DNA from: CAZOGW01 sp964579415
Lineage (GTDB): Bacteria > Actinomycetota > Acidimicrobiia > Spongiisociales > UBA5794
DNA: 23,611 bases
NCBI GenBank assembly: GCA_964579415.1
Contig: CAZOGW010000038.1
Location: forward strand, 1-23,611
Direction: 5' to 3'
The position numbers and the translations under genes are program-made. Of this stretch, positions 7,965-16,033 are shown piece by piece. Position 1 is the stretch's first letter. Each line of letters opens with the position of its first letter. A model generated the notes under the pieces. It was given only the letters and a program-made list of their open reading frames with translations, did not search any database and was not told the DNA's origin.

Positions 7965-8750
7965 ATGACCGACATCGACCACAGCGCCGCCCGGGGCACG
8001 ACAGACGTCGTGCTCCGGGCGCGCGCCATAACCATGGCCTTCGGTGGGCTGCGCGCCGTGGACGGCGTCGACCTCGAGGTCGCCCGCGGCGAGCGCCTCG
8101 GGCTGCTCGGGCCCAACGGCGCCGGCAAGACGACGCTGTTCAACGTCATCGCCGGCGACCTGCACCCGACCGAAGGTACCGTCGAGATCCAGGGCGTCGA
8201 GTGCACTCATCTCCCGGCGCGTCACCGCACCGGCCTGGGGTTGGCGCGCACCTACCAGCGGACCCGCCTCTTCGGCGGGCTCTCCGTGGAGGACAACCTC
8301 TACCTGGCGCAGACCGGAAAGCTCGGTCGGCATCGCGCCCTGCGTCGCACCAGGCTCGACGGCGAGTTACGTGACAATGCGCACCAGGCAGCCGGGCAGG
8401 TGTGGCTGGGCCGGCACGTCGGCACCCGGGTTGACGACCTCTCGCATGGAGAGCGCCGCCAGCTCGAGGTAGGGATGGCGATGGTCACCGACCCGGCCAT
8501 CCTGCTCCTCGACGAGCCCGCCTCCGGACTGTCGCGGGGGGAGCGGGAGCGGCTCACCGAGCTGCTCCTCGGCTTACCCACCGACGTGACGCTGGTGCTG
8601 ATCGAGCACGACATGGACGTCGCCCTCAACGCGGCGGGCCGTATCGTGGTCATGGCCGACGGGCAGGTCGTCGCCGGGGGCACTCCGGAGGAGATCAAGC
8701 ACGACGTCACCGTGCACGAGATCTACCTGGGCCGCGGAGGTGGGGAATGA
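7965..8750 (+). CDS. livG: LIV-type ABC transporter ATP-binding protein LivG
   Basis: A 261-aa cytoplasmic ATPase of the importer. Walker A is GPNGAGKTT (49-57), Q-loop Gln98, signature LSHGERRQ (159-166), Walker B ILLLDE (179-184) and switch His215 (IEHDMD). The signature LSHGE is a mild variant of LSGGQ, common in LivG-type proteins. An in-frame TTG at 7932 overlaps the livK stop (TTGA) and would add 11 residues. I prefer ATG 7965 because it has a purine-rich AAGG just upstream and the extra residues are encoded by a 10-bp direct repeat (7934-7943 and 7947-7956). It overlaps livF by 4 nt. Confidence 0.92.
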   Translation: MTDIDHSAARGTTDVVLRARAITMAFGGLRAVDGVDLEVARGERLGLLGPNGAGKTTLFNVIAGDLHPTEGTVEIQGVECTHLPARHRTGLGLARTYQRTRLFGGLSVEDNLYLAQTGKLGRHRALRRTRLDGELRDNAHQAAGQVWLGRHVGTRVDDLSHGERRQLEVGMAMVTDPAILLLDEPASGLSRGERERLTELLLGLPTDVTLVLIEHDMDVALNAAGRIVVMADGQVVAGGTPEEIKHDVTVHEIYLGRGGGE

Positions 8751-9457
8751 CCGGGGAGTTGCTCGCCGTCGACGGGCTCACCGCAGGCTACGGCAGGGCG
8801 GTGGTGCTGGAGGGTCTCAGCTTGTCGATGGGTGTCGAGGCGGTGTCGATCGTGGGGCGCAACGGGATGGGCAAGACCACCCTGTGCAACACGATCATGG
8901 GCCTGATCAGGCCGGCAGCGGGCACCATCTCCCTCGACGGTCGCCGCATCGACGGGATCGCCCCGGAGAAGGTGGCCCAGGCCGGCATCGGCTACGTGCC
9001 GCAGGGACGGCGGCTGTTCCCGTCGCTGACCGTGGACGAACACCTGCGGATGCTGGCCAGGGGGACCAGAGGGAAGCGCTGGACGCCCGACGCGGTGTAC
9101 GAGCTGTTCCCCCGGCTGGCCGAACGCAAGAGCAACAGCGGGGCGGCGCTGTCGGGTGGTGAGCAGCAGATGCTGGCCGTGGGCCGGGCGTTGCTGCTCA
9201 ACAGCCGACTGCTACTGATGGACGAGCCGTCCGAAGGGCTGGCGCCCTCCATCGTCGACGTGCTCATCGACGCCGTCCACCACCTCGTCGCCGAGGGAGT
9301 CGCCGTCCTCGTCGTAGAGCAGAATCTGTACGCGGCGACCGCGATGGCGAGCCGCCAACTCGCCATGGTGGCGGGCCGGATCGAAGCCGAGATGACCGCC
9401 GAAGAGCTCTCGGCCAGTCCGGAGCTGCAGAGACGCTATCTCGGAGTCGACGCCTGA
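8747..9457 (+). CDS. livF: LIV-type ABC transporter ATP-binding protein LivF
   Basis: A 236-aa second ATPase of the importer, of normal LivF length. Walker A is GRNGMGKTT (37-45), Q-loop Gln86 (YVPQGRRLFPSLTV), signature LSGGEQQ (135-141) and Walker B LLLMDEPSEGL (Asp159, Glu160). The LivF-typical VVEQN replaces the switch His by Gln. The ATGA overlap with livG indicates translational coupling. It is the last transporter gene; the oxidoreductase follows after 40 nt with no terminator, so read-through is likely. Confidence 0.94.
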   Translation: MTGELLAVDGLTAGYGRAVVLEGLSLSMGVEAVSIVGRNGMGKTTLCNTIMGLIRPAAGTISLDGRRIDGIAPEKVAQAGIGYVPQGRRLFPSLTVDEHLRMLARGTRGKRWTPDAVYELFPRLAERKSNSGAALSGGEQQMLAVGRALLLNSRLLLMDEPSEGLAPSIVDVLIDAVHHLVAEGVAVLVVEQNLYAATAMASRQLAMVAGRIEAEMTAEELSASPELQRRYLGVDA

Positions 9458-9497
9458 CGATCAGGCCAAGAGAGAGAACCAGAAACCGAGGAACTGA

Positions 9498-10679
9498 ATG
9501 ACGAACATCAATGTCGCGCTGCTGGGCTCGAAGTTCATGGGCCGCGCCCACTCCAACGCGTGGATGTCGGTCGGCAAGTTCTTCCCCGATGCAGGCTCCG
9601 CCCATCTCCACACGGTGGCGGCACGCAACGAGGAAGAGCTGGCCGCCTTCGCCAAGCAGTGGGGGTGGTCCAACTGGACCACCGACTGGCGCAGCGCCGT
9701 CACCGATCCCGATGTCGACCTCGTCGACGTGGCCACCCCCAACAACATCCATGCCGAGCAGGCCATCGCCGCCCTCGAGGCGGGCAAACACGTGGCGTGC
9801 GAGAAGCCCCTGGCCGACACCCTGGACAACGCCCGCGCCCTGGCCGCAGCCGCCGAAGCCTCCGACGGCAGCACCTTCGTCTGGTACAACTACCGGCGGG
9901 TCCCCGCCGTCGCCCTGGCGCACCGCCTGGTGGCCGCCGGTGCGCTGGGCCGTATCTACCACGTGCGCGCCGCCTACCTGCAGAGCTGGGGCGGGCCTTC
10001 CACCCCCCTGCTATGGAGGTTCCAGGGCGACGTCGCCGGATCCGGCGCCCACGGCGACCTCAACGCCCACATCGTGGACGCGGTGCGCTTCATCACCGGG
10101 GAAGAGATCGTCACCGTCGAAGGCGCCATCGAGCACACCTTCATCACCGAGCGGGCCGTGATCGCCGGGGACGCCGGCGGCGAGATCGCCGGCACCGGCG
10201 CCGCCACCGCCGGGACCGGGAGGAGCACCGTCGACGACGCCGTGATGTTCCTGTCCCGGCTGTCCGGGGGCGGATTGGCCAGCTTCGAGGCGACCCGCCT
10301 CGCCACCGGCTACTTCAACTCGAACCGCATCGAGATCCACGGCGAGCGGGGTGCCTTGCGCTACAACTTCGAGCGGATGAACGAGCTGGGCTACTTCGAC
10401 GCCACCGGCGAGGGAGCGACCCACGGGTGGACCACGATCGACGTCACCCGAGGCGGCGACGGACACCCCTACGCCGACGCCTGGTGGCCGGACAGCCACG
10501 GGCTCGGCTACGAGAACACCTTCGTCAACCAGGCCGCTGACATCCTCACCGCCATCGGTGGAGGTACCCCGGTGGTGCCGCTCGCCGACTTCGCCGACGC
10601 GCTCAAGACGGAGACGGTGCTGCACGCGGCGCTGGCCTCGGCGAGGAACAGGGCGCCGGTGGACATATCGGATGTCTGA
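9498..10679 (+). CDS. Gfo/Idh/MocA-family NAD(P)-dependent oxidoreductase
   Basis: A 393-aa soluble oxidoreductase. The Rossmann N-terminus INVALLGSKFMGRAHSNAW carries a variant of the GxGxxG loop. Catalytic Lys103 is in CEKPLADT, and the HxxD pair His191/Asp194 is in GDLNAHIVDAVRF. The C-terminal half is the alpha/beta domain that binds substrate. A Gly/Ala/Thr-rich loop sits at about residues 220-240. Family members oxidise or reduce hydroxyls on sugars, cyclitols and related polyols; the exact substrate is unknown. It has a GAGGAA ribosome site. It follows livF by 40 nt and precedes a TIM-barrel isomerase-like gene, a pairing common in sugar or inositol catabolic clusters. Confidence 0.92.
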   Translation: MTNINVALLGSKFMGRAHSNAWMSVGKFFPDAGSAHLHTVAARNEEELAAFAKQWGWSNWTTDWRSAVTDPDVDLVDVATPNNIHAEQAIAALEAGKHVACEKPLADTLDNARALAAAAEASDGSTFVWYNYRRVPAVALAHRLVAAGALGRIYHVRAAYLQSWGGPSTPLLWRFQGDVAGSGAHGDLNAHIVDAVRFITGEEIVTVEGAIEHTFITERAVIAGDAGGEIAGTGAATAGTGRSTVDDAVMFLSRLSGGGLASFEATRLATGYFNSNRIEIHGERGALRYNFERMNELGYFDATGEGATHGWTTIDVTRGGDGHPYADAWWPDSHGLGYENTFVNQAADILTAIGGGTPVVPLADFADALKTETVLHAALASARNRAPVDISDV

Positions 10680-10698
10680 GATGTGCTCGGGGAGGACG

Positions 10699-10755
10699 GG
10701 TACTTGGTACTTGGTACTTGGTAGCCGCCATACCAAGTACCAAGTACCAAGTACC
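10699..10755. repeat. Perfect palindromic heptamer repeat, element 1
   Basis: Three tandem TACTTGG heptamers plus edges form a 25-nt left arm (10699-10723). A 7-nt loop (10724-10730) and an exact 25-nt inverted arm (10731-10755) follow. GGGGA/TCCCC beyond each arm could extend the stem past a short bulge. It fills most of the 99-bp gap between the oxidoreductase and the TIM-barrel gene and ends before the AAAGGAGA ribosome site. As RNA it would be a very stable hairpin that could attenuate or protect the transcript. Confidence 0.9.
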
Positions 10756-10778
10756 TCCCCGCAGAAAGGAGACGTTCA

Positions 10779-12020
10779 ATGACAACGAGAGACTTCGACC
10801 CGACCTTCATGCCCGTTGGAGTGCTCACTGCAGCGCTGCAGGAGCTGACACCTCGGGAACAGCGCGACCCTGATCCGGACCTGGCCATCGAGGAATGGCT
10901 GGACTACGCCAGGAGCCTGGAGGTGGATTGCATCGAGCTGTCCTCCGCCCTGCATCCCGACGAGGCCGACGTGCCACCCGAGGCGATGCTGGACCCGGTG
11001 GCCAACACGCTCGACCTACGCCGGCCATTCGACGAGAGCCGGGCGCAACGGGTGCTGGCCTCGGTCGACGACACCGGCGTCAAGATCGCCGACGTCGCCT
11101 ACTTCGACGACATGCTCCACGAGAAGCCGGACATCCGCGCCAAGAAGCACGCCTTCATGCTGCGGGTGATGGACACCGCCGCCCTTCTCGGCGTCGAGGC
11201 GGTCACCGGGTTCGTCGGCAGGGACCAGTCGAAGTCGATGGAGCAGAACCTCTACGAGTTCGAGGACTCGTTCGTTCCCCTGCTCCGGGAGGCCAAGGCA
11301 CGCGGATTGCAGTACCGGGTCGAGCAGTGCCCCATGCCCGGCTGGCAGCCCAACGACAACTTCCACAACAACATCGCCTACACCCCCGCCATGTGGATAG
11401 CGCTGCACCGCATCGCCGAGAAGCACGGCGTCGGCGACCAGTTCCGCATCCACTACGACCCGTCCCATTCCATCCTGATGGGGCAGGACACCAGGTCGAT
11501 GTTCCAGTACCTCAAGGACGAGGGCTACGCCTTCCTCATCGCCGGGCTGCACGTCAAGGGCCAGGTCATCGACTCCCGCGGCGTGGCCGCCTGGGGCTAC
11601 GGAGGCCAGACGGTCCAGCGCGGCGACTGGGTCGACGGCGAGGTGTCCACCAACCCGGCCGACCTGGTGAATGCGTGGAAGATCCAGACCGTGCTGTGTG
11701 AGCACGAGCTGCCGGGAACGGCCCGCCACGACCCGCTGGCATACCTGCAGAACCGCACGGTGGACTGGCTCGATCATCAGCTCGCCGTCCGCGAGTTGCT
11801 CGACGTCGACCCGGCGACGATGCCGCTCATAGTCGAGCACGAGTACCCACCCGCCCGCATCCAGGACGGCGAACGGCTCCGCCCCATCCTGAAGGGCTCG
11901 ATCGCCTTCACCCGCAACATCGACCGCGCCGCCGCCGCCATGTACTCGCTCCAGAACGAGGTGCTCCCCTCCCAGGGCATCGCGGTTCAGGGGGTGGGGC
12001 GAGAGGCTTTCCGGAGCTAG
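10779..12020 (+). CDS. Sugar phosphate isomerase/epimerase-like TIM-barrel protein
   Basis: A 413-aa protein with the character of the xylose-isomerase-like TIM-barrel family (AP-endonuclease 2 fold). Candidate metal and acid residues lie at barrel-strand ends: Glu53 (CIELSS), Glu182 (YRVEQCPMPG), Asp227 and His230 (HYDPSH) and His258 (AGLHVKG). It is longer than the usual 270-300 aa; the extra length lies in the C-terminal third (about 290-413), which contains VEHEYPPARIQDGERLRP and a helical tail. Family members isomerise or epimerise sugars and related keto-compounds using a divalent metal. AAAGGAGA lies just upstream of the ATG. It probably works with the oxidoreductase upstream. The substrate is unknown. 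Confidence 0.85.
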   Translation: MTTRDFDPTFMPVGVLTAALQELTPREQRDPDPDLAIEEWLDYARSLEVDCIELSSALHPDEADVPPEAMLDPVANTLDLRRPFDESRAQRVLASVDDTGVKIADVAYFDDMLHEKPDIRAKKHAFMLRVMDTAALLGVEAVTGFVGRDQSKSMEQNLYEFEDSFVPLLREAKARGLQYRVEQCPMPGWQPNDNFHNNIAYTPAMWIALHRIAEKHGVGDQFRIHYDPSHSILMGQDTRSMFQYLKDEGYAFLIAGLHVKGQVIDSRGVAAWGYGGQTVQRGDWVDGEVSTNPADLVNAWKIQTVLCEHELPGTARHDPLAYLQNRTVDWLDHQLAVRELLDVDPATMPLIVEHEYPPARIQDGERLRPILKGSIAFTRNIDRAAAAMYSLQNEVLPSQGIAVQGVGREAFRS

Positions 12021-12044
12021 AGAGATCCTCTCGGCGCGGGGAAG

Positions 12045-12217
12045 TACTTGGTACTTGGTACTTGGTAGCCACGGAGGTGTCGGCTCGTACTCCACGACGC
12101 TGCGGACGTGCCGAGCCGGGATTGCCCGCGGAGTAGCTGCGCGGCATCACTTCACGTCGCAACTTTCTACGATGCGTAACAGTCTCACGCCTGGCACTAA
12201 GTACCAAGTACCAAGTA
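12045..12217. repeat. Heptamer inverted repeat element 2 with a 129-nt core
   Basis: Three TACTTGG heptamers (12045-12065), continuing TAGCC as in element 1, face a reverse-complement arm with two exact CCAAGTA units (12204-12217) and one with a single mismatch (CTAAGTA, 12197-12203). The intervening segment of about 129 nt contains inverted pairs of its own: CGGCTCG 12081-12087 with CGAGCCG 12112-12118, and CCGCG 12126-12130 with CGCGG 12140-12144. I see no convincing ORF. It occupies most of the first half of the 367-nt gap 12021-12387; the rest of that gap holds a promoter candidate and leader. It could be a MITE-like element or a structured RNA. Confidence 0.75.
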
Positions 12218-12276
12218 CCCGCCTGCCCGGAGACCGACACCTCCTGCGAGATCTCGCGCCCGCCCGTTAAATCCCA

Positions 12277-12306
12277 TTGCATTCTCTTGTCCAGTATTCA
12301 TATACT
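12277..12306 (+). promoter_or_regulatory. Candidate promoter for the amidohydrolase array
   Basis: TTGCAT (12277-12282), 18-nt spacer and TATACT (12301-12306) lie in a locally AT-richer patch, giving a leader of roughly 75 nt before the first amidohydrolase. The spacer contains CAGTATTCA, which resembles the TATTCAG heptamers further along the array. Pattern-based only. Confidence 0.4.
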
Positions 12307-12372
12307 CCGCGGCGGAGAGGGTCACTGGTGCGTCGCTGAGAGAGAGGGACGCGGCCGGCTCCCCTGATGCAT

Positions 12373-12378
12373 GGGAGG
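12373..12378 (+). promoter_or_regulatory. Ribosome binding site deciding the amidohydrolase G1 start
   Basis: GGGAGG lies 9 nt before ATG 12388, but downstream of the alternative ATG at 12367. This favours the shorter protein, whose N-terminus (MTEDP...) resembles those of its paralogs (MTDDN, MTDNA). Confidence 0.7.
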
Positions 12379-12387
12379 TGCAGGGAG

Positions 12388-14022
12388 ATGACCGAGGATC
12401 CCAAGGCCCCGTTGGGTGGGAACGATTCCGGAAAGGGTGGTATCACGCGCCGCCAGCTCCTGAAAGCGGGTGCCGTCGCCGGCGCCGCCGGAGTGGTAGC
12501 AGGACCGGCTGCGGCCGCGTCCGCCAGTGTGAGCGCACAGTCCACCGAAGAGATGCCGGACGTCGTCCTCATCCGGGGCAAGATCCATACGTTCGACGCC
12601 AACAACAGCGTGGTCGACTCGGTGGCGATCAAGGACGGCAAGTTCGTCGCCCCCGGCCGCCCCGGCCGCGGGGCGCCACAGAGCCGGGTGATCGACCTGC
12701 GAGGGCGTACCGTGATCCCGGGGATCATCGACGCCCACAACCACATCGTGCTGGTGGGGAACCGCCCCGGGCACCAGGTCTACTGCGAAGACGCCTTCAG
12801 CGTCGCCGAGGTGCTGGAACGGTTCGCCGCCAGGGTGCCCGACGTTCCCCAGGACGAGTGGATCACCTGTATCGGGCCCATCACCGCCCAGCAGCTCGCC
12901 GAGAACCGCCTGCCCAACCGGACGGAGCTCGACCAGATCGACCGGCCGGCGTACATCCAGGGAGCGCAGGGCGGCATCCGGGCCAACTCGTTGGCGGCCG
13001 AGTGGTTTTCCACCCGCGGTGTCACCGTCAACGCCGACGGCGCCGTCACCGGCCCGGCGCTGCAGCGGCTCCGGGAGGAACAGCTCACCCCCGAGTCACG
13101 GGAGCGGACCGCCAAGGAGACGCTGCAGTACTACACCACCATCGGCATCACGACACACCTCGACAACGGGGCGTTCCACTCCGAGCTGCCGTCGAACGGC
13201 ATCGCCAACGAGAACACCTACACGATGCACAACCCGTTCCTGGCGATCCACGCACGCGGAGAGCTGCCAGCCCGGTTGAGGATCAACTTCCTCCACCAGG
13301 ATCCGGCCACCAGCGACCTGCCCACGCTGGGGGCGCGGTTGCGCAACAGCTTCAAGTTCTTCGGCGACGACTGGTTCAAGACGGGAGGCATCGGCGAGTT
13401 CACCGGTGGGGGGGTCAACGGGCTGCGTGCGATTGCAGAACTCGGCTGGCGCGGCGAGGACCACTCGCTGAACCTGTCGAGCTTCCAGACGCTGGTGAAC
13501 AACCGAGCCATCGTGCATGCCGAGTTCCCGCTCACCGACCTGCGCTGGGTCATCTCACATGTCCCGCAGACGTCGCCGGCCCTGGTGGAGCAGTTCAAGA
13601 ACATGGGCGGCGGCCTCCTCGTCGGGTGGGGCCCGACCCGGGGCGGCACCAACGTGGGGCCGGTCTACCGGGATCTGCTCAACAGCGGTATCCCGCTGGG
13701 ATGGCACTCCGACGGCGGCGACATCACCCCGATCAGCCCATGGCTGAACTTCTTCACCACGACGACGGGACGCAACCTGCTGGGTGCCCACATCCTCGGT
13801 GACCAGATGCTGACCCGGGAGGAGACGATCTGGCTGGCGACGCGGGCGAACAAGTGGTTCCTGGTCGAGGACGACCTCGGATCCATCGAGCCGGGCAACC
13901 ACGCCGACCTCGTCGTGCTCGACCGTGACTGGTTCACGGTCCCCGACGACGAGCTTCTCCCGACCAAGTCGGTGCTCACCATGATCGGCGGCAAGGTCGT
14001 CCACGACTCGGGCGTTCTCTGA
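12388..14022 (+). CDS. Tat-exported amidohydrolase, paralog G1
   Basis: A 544-aa metal-dependent hydrolase of the amidohydrolase superfamily (amidohydrolase_3/YtcJ-like). The Tat signal ITRRQLLKAGAVAGAA (Arg21-Arg22) is followed by an Ala-rich stretch to about residue 52. The mature enzyme opens with the small beta domain (VVLIRGKIHTFDANN), then HxH (His117, His119 in IDAHNHIV), Lys331 (WFKTGGIGEF), His359, His391 (VISHV) and Asp442 (HSDGGD). It closes with GSIEPGNHADLVVLDRDWF. It retains the family's expected metal-ligand positions, unlike the three paralogs after it. It has its own candidate promoter. It would act outside the membrane on C-N or related bonds of an unknown compound. Confidence 0.9.
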   Translation: MTEDPKAPLGGNDSGKGGITRRQLLKAGAVAGAAGVVAGPAAAASASVSAQSTEEMPDVVLIRGKIHTFDANNSVVDSVAIKDGKFVAPGRPGRGAPQSRVIDLRGRTVIPGIIDAHNHIVLVGNRPGHQVYCEDAFSVAEVLERFAARVPDVPQDEWITCIGPITAQQLAENRLPNRTELDQIDRPAYIQGAQGGIRANSLAAEWFSTRGVTVNADGAVTGPALQRLREEQLTPESRERTAKETLQYYTTIGITTHLDNGAFHSELPSNGIANENTYTMHNPFLAIHARGELPARLRINFLHQDPATSDLPTLGARLRNSFKFFGDDWFKTGGIGEFTGGGVNGLRAIAELGWRGEDHSLNLSSFQTLVNNRAIVHAEFPLTDLRWVISHVPQTSPALVEQFKNMGGGLLVGWGPTRGGTNVGPVYRDLLNSGIPLGWHSDGGDITPISPWLNFFTTTTGRNLLGAHILGDQMLTREETIWLATRANKWFLVEDDLGSIEPGNHADLVVLDRDWFTVPDDELLPTKSVLTMIGGKVVHDSGVL

Positions 14023-14030
14023 GGAGGCGA

Positions 14031-14062
14031 GGGCGTGGCGCCTCCAGGTAGGCGCCGCGCCC
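14031..14062 (+). terminator. Hairpin after amidohydrolase G1
   Basis: A 13-bp stem with one G-U wobble (14031-14043 and 14050-14062, GGCGCCT/AGGCGCC core, 6-nt loop) starts 8 nt after the stop, followed only by TT. A weaker 7-bp stem (CCATCCC 14068-14074, GGGATGG 14087-14093) lies next to it. It could reduce transcription between G1 and G2 or stabilise the G1 mRNA. Confidence 0.45.
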
Positions 14063-14146
14063 GTTCCCCATCCCATCCGGCGCCGCGGGATGGCCGTCCC
14101 GTGATGCTGCACAAGAACCGCACGGTGGAAACAGGAGAGTGACTTC

Positions 14147-15877
14147 ATGACCGACGACAACAAGGCGAGCGGCGCAGAGGCGTCAGGTGGCAAGCGCGGG
14201 ATCACCCGGCGCGACCTGCTCAAGGCCGGCGCCGTCGCCGGCGCCGCCGGCGTGGTGGCCGGACCGGCGGGGGTGGCGGCGGCGGTGGTTCAGGAGCCGG
14301 CGCCGCCGGGGATGCCGGACGTCATCCTGACCCGCGGCAAGATCCACACCTTCGACGCCGGCAACAGCATCGTGTCATCGGTGGCGATCAAGGACGGCAA
14401 GTTCGTCGCCATCGGTCGCGACGGCCGTGGCGGGCCACAATCGCGCGTCATCGACCTGCGGGGACGCACCGTGGTACCGGGCCTCATCGAGGGCCACATC
14501 CACGTGGTGAGCCTGGCCAACCGCCCCGGATACCACGTCCTCATCGAGGACGCCCCCGACATTGCCGGCATCCAGGAGATCCTGGCGTCGCGGCGGCCCG
14601 GTGTGCCCGAGGGCGAGTTCATCACCTCGATGGGTGGGTGGCACACCAACATGTTCGCCGAGCGGAGGCTGCCGACCCTCGCCGAGCTCGACGCGGCGGT
14701 GCCCGACCGGCCGGTGATGTTGTACTCCGGCGGCGGCTCCGGCCCGGCGGTGGTGAACAGCCTGGGCAAGGCTTACTTCGACGCCATCGACGCCGGCGAC
14801 CTGCCCCACCCCGACGCCGGAAAGGTGAACGCCGGTGCCGACGGGCTCATCGCCTCCGGTCTCCCCGGCCGCACCGCCCTTTACATACTGCGCTCGGAGC
14901 AGACGTTCGAGGACAAGAAGCGCAGCACCCGCGACGCCATGGCGGAGTCGGCCCGGCTCGGGCTCACCGCCCTGCTCGACCAGGTGCTGCCGCCGGCGCC
15001 GGGCCCGATCAACCCGGGCCAGAGCCTGTCGGGCCTGGACCACTTCCGCATGTACGACTCGTGGCTGGCGGTGCACGCCGACGGCGACACCACCGTCCGC
15101 CTCCAGATGAACTTCCTCCACAACCAGAACGACGTCAACCTGCCCGAGCTCAAGGAGAGGTTGAAGAACCAGTTCCCGCTCTTCGGGGACGACATGTTGC
15201 GGACGGGCGCCATCGGCGAGTGGGGAGCTCCGGGGGATGGCAGCGGAGCGGCCTGGACCGAAGCGCAACGGGTCATCGCCCAGGCCCGCTGGCGCAACAC
15301 CAACCGGACATTCACCTTGGCCGGGCTGGAGAACATCACCGCCGGGTATGAGGCCGTGGACGCCGAGTTCGGTATCCGCGACCTGCGCTGGACCGTCCAC
15401 CACATCAACGTCGCCAACGAAGGGCTGCTGGAGCGCCTCAAGGCGATGAACGTCGGCGTGCAGACCGGTTCGTGGCGGTACACCTCCGGAACCGCGGCCA
15501 ACAACGGTTCGCCGTTCCGGATGGTGGTGGACAACGGGATCCAGGCCGGCATCCATATGGACGGCGTCCACATCGCCCCGATGAGCCCCTGGCCCTCCAT
15601 CTACTACGCCTGTACCGGGGTCAACGCGCTCGGCGTCCTCATCAACGACGGGCAGCAGATCACCCGTCAGGAGGCGATGCGGCTCTACACGAAGGAGAAC
15701 GCCTGGCACCTCAACATGGAGGACCGCCTTGGCACCATCGAGCCGGGCCGACTGGCCGACCTGGTGGTGCTCGACAAGGACTACACGACCTGCTCCGACG
15801 AGGAACTGCTGCGCATGAAGCCGGTGATGACCATCGTCGACGGGAAGGTCGTCCACGACACGGGAGTGTTGGGCTGA
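14147..15877 (+). CDS. Tat-exported amidohydrolase, paralog G2
   Basis: A 576-aa paralog of G1 with the same signal (GITRRDLLKAGAVAGAA, Arg21-Arg22), cleaved probably near the AAAVVQEP junction. HxH is kept (His117, His119 in IEGHIHVV), as are the EH-type His (His419, WTVHHI) and the terminal Asp (Asp472, HMDGVHIAP). The position matching Lys331 of G1 is Arg352 (LRTGAIGEW) and that matching His359 is Arg387, by my eye alignment. It carries a longer insertion than G1 in the middle (about residues 200-230). GGAGAG precedes the ATG. The stop codon lies inside a 12-bp hairpin. Hydrolase activity is therefore less certain than for G1. Confidence 0.9.
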   Translation: MTDDNKASGAEASGGKRGITRRDLLKAGAVAGAAGVVAGPAGVAAAVVQEPAPPGMPDVILTRGKIHTFDAGNSIVSSVAIKDGKFVAIGRDGRGGPQSRVIDLRGRTVVPGLIEGHIHVVSLANRPGYHVLIEDAPDIAGIQEILASRRPGVPEGEFITSMGGWHTNMFAERRLPTLAELDAAVPDRPVMLYSGGGSGPAVVNSLGKAYFDAIDAGDLPHPDAGKVNAGADGLIASGLPGRTALYILRSEQTFEDKKRSTRDAMAESARLGLTALLDQVLPPAPGPINPGQSLSGLDHFRMYDSWLAVHADGDTTVRLQMNFLHNQNDVNLPELKERLKNQFPLFGDDMLRTGAIGEWGAPGDGSGAAWTEAQRVIAQARWRNTNRTFTLAGLENITAGYEAVDAEFGIRDLRWTVHHINVANEGLLERLKAMNVGVQTGSWRYTSGTAANNGSPFRMVVDNGIQAGIHMDGVHIAPMSPWPSIYYACTGVNALGVLINDGQQITRQEAMRLYTKENAWHLNMEDRLGTIEPGRLADLVVLDKDYTTCSDEELLRMKPVMTIVDGKVVHDTGVLG

Positions 15878-15900
15878 GCGCCGCCCGGGGCGGCGCTCAG
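15874..15900 (+). terminator. Perfect hairpin overlapping the G2 stop codon
   Basis: A 12-bp perfect stem (15874-15885 and 15889-15900, CTGAGCGCCGCC arm) with a 3-nt loop; the TGA stop is inside the left arm. No T-run follows; TATTCAG repeats do. An imperfect homologous copy follows G3. Confidence 0.55.
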
Positions 15901-15901
15901 C

Positions 15902-15919
15902 GGTATTCAGTATTCAGTA
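15902..15919. repeat. TATTCAG heptamer repeat after G2
   Basis: Two exact tandem TATTCAG units (15904-15910 and 15911-15917) followed by TAG. Read on the other strand the unit is TACTGAA-like, sharing TACT with the TACTTGG heptamer of the upstream elements. Degenerate versions occur after G3 and G4. Confidence 0.7.
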
Positions 15920-16020
15920 GTGGGAAGCGACATGAACGAAGGCACTGTCAACTGATGTAGACAAGTGGAGACGAGCCGGCTGCCCGGGTGGGCCTGACGG
16001 GGAAGGTCACGGCACGAGAT

Positions 16021-16026
16021 GGGAGG
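16021..16026 (+). promoter_or_regulatory. Ribosome binding site deciding the G3 start
   Basis: GGGAGG with 7-nt spacing to ATG 16034. The alternative ATG at 16019 overlaps this site and would add five residues not seen in the paralogs. Confidence 0.7.
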
Positions 16027-16033
16027 TTCACGC

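Noticed and set aside
10699..12217. Composite transposon with TACTTGG elements as ends
   Set aside because: No transposase is encoded, no target-site duplication is evident, and each element is itself palindromic. A cassette origin is kept only as a weak possibility.
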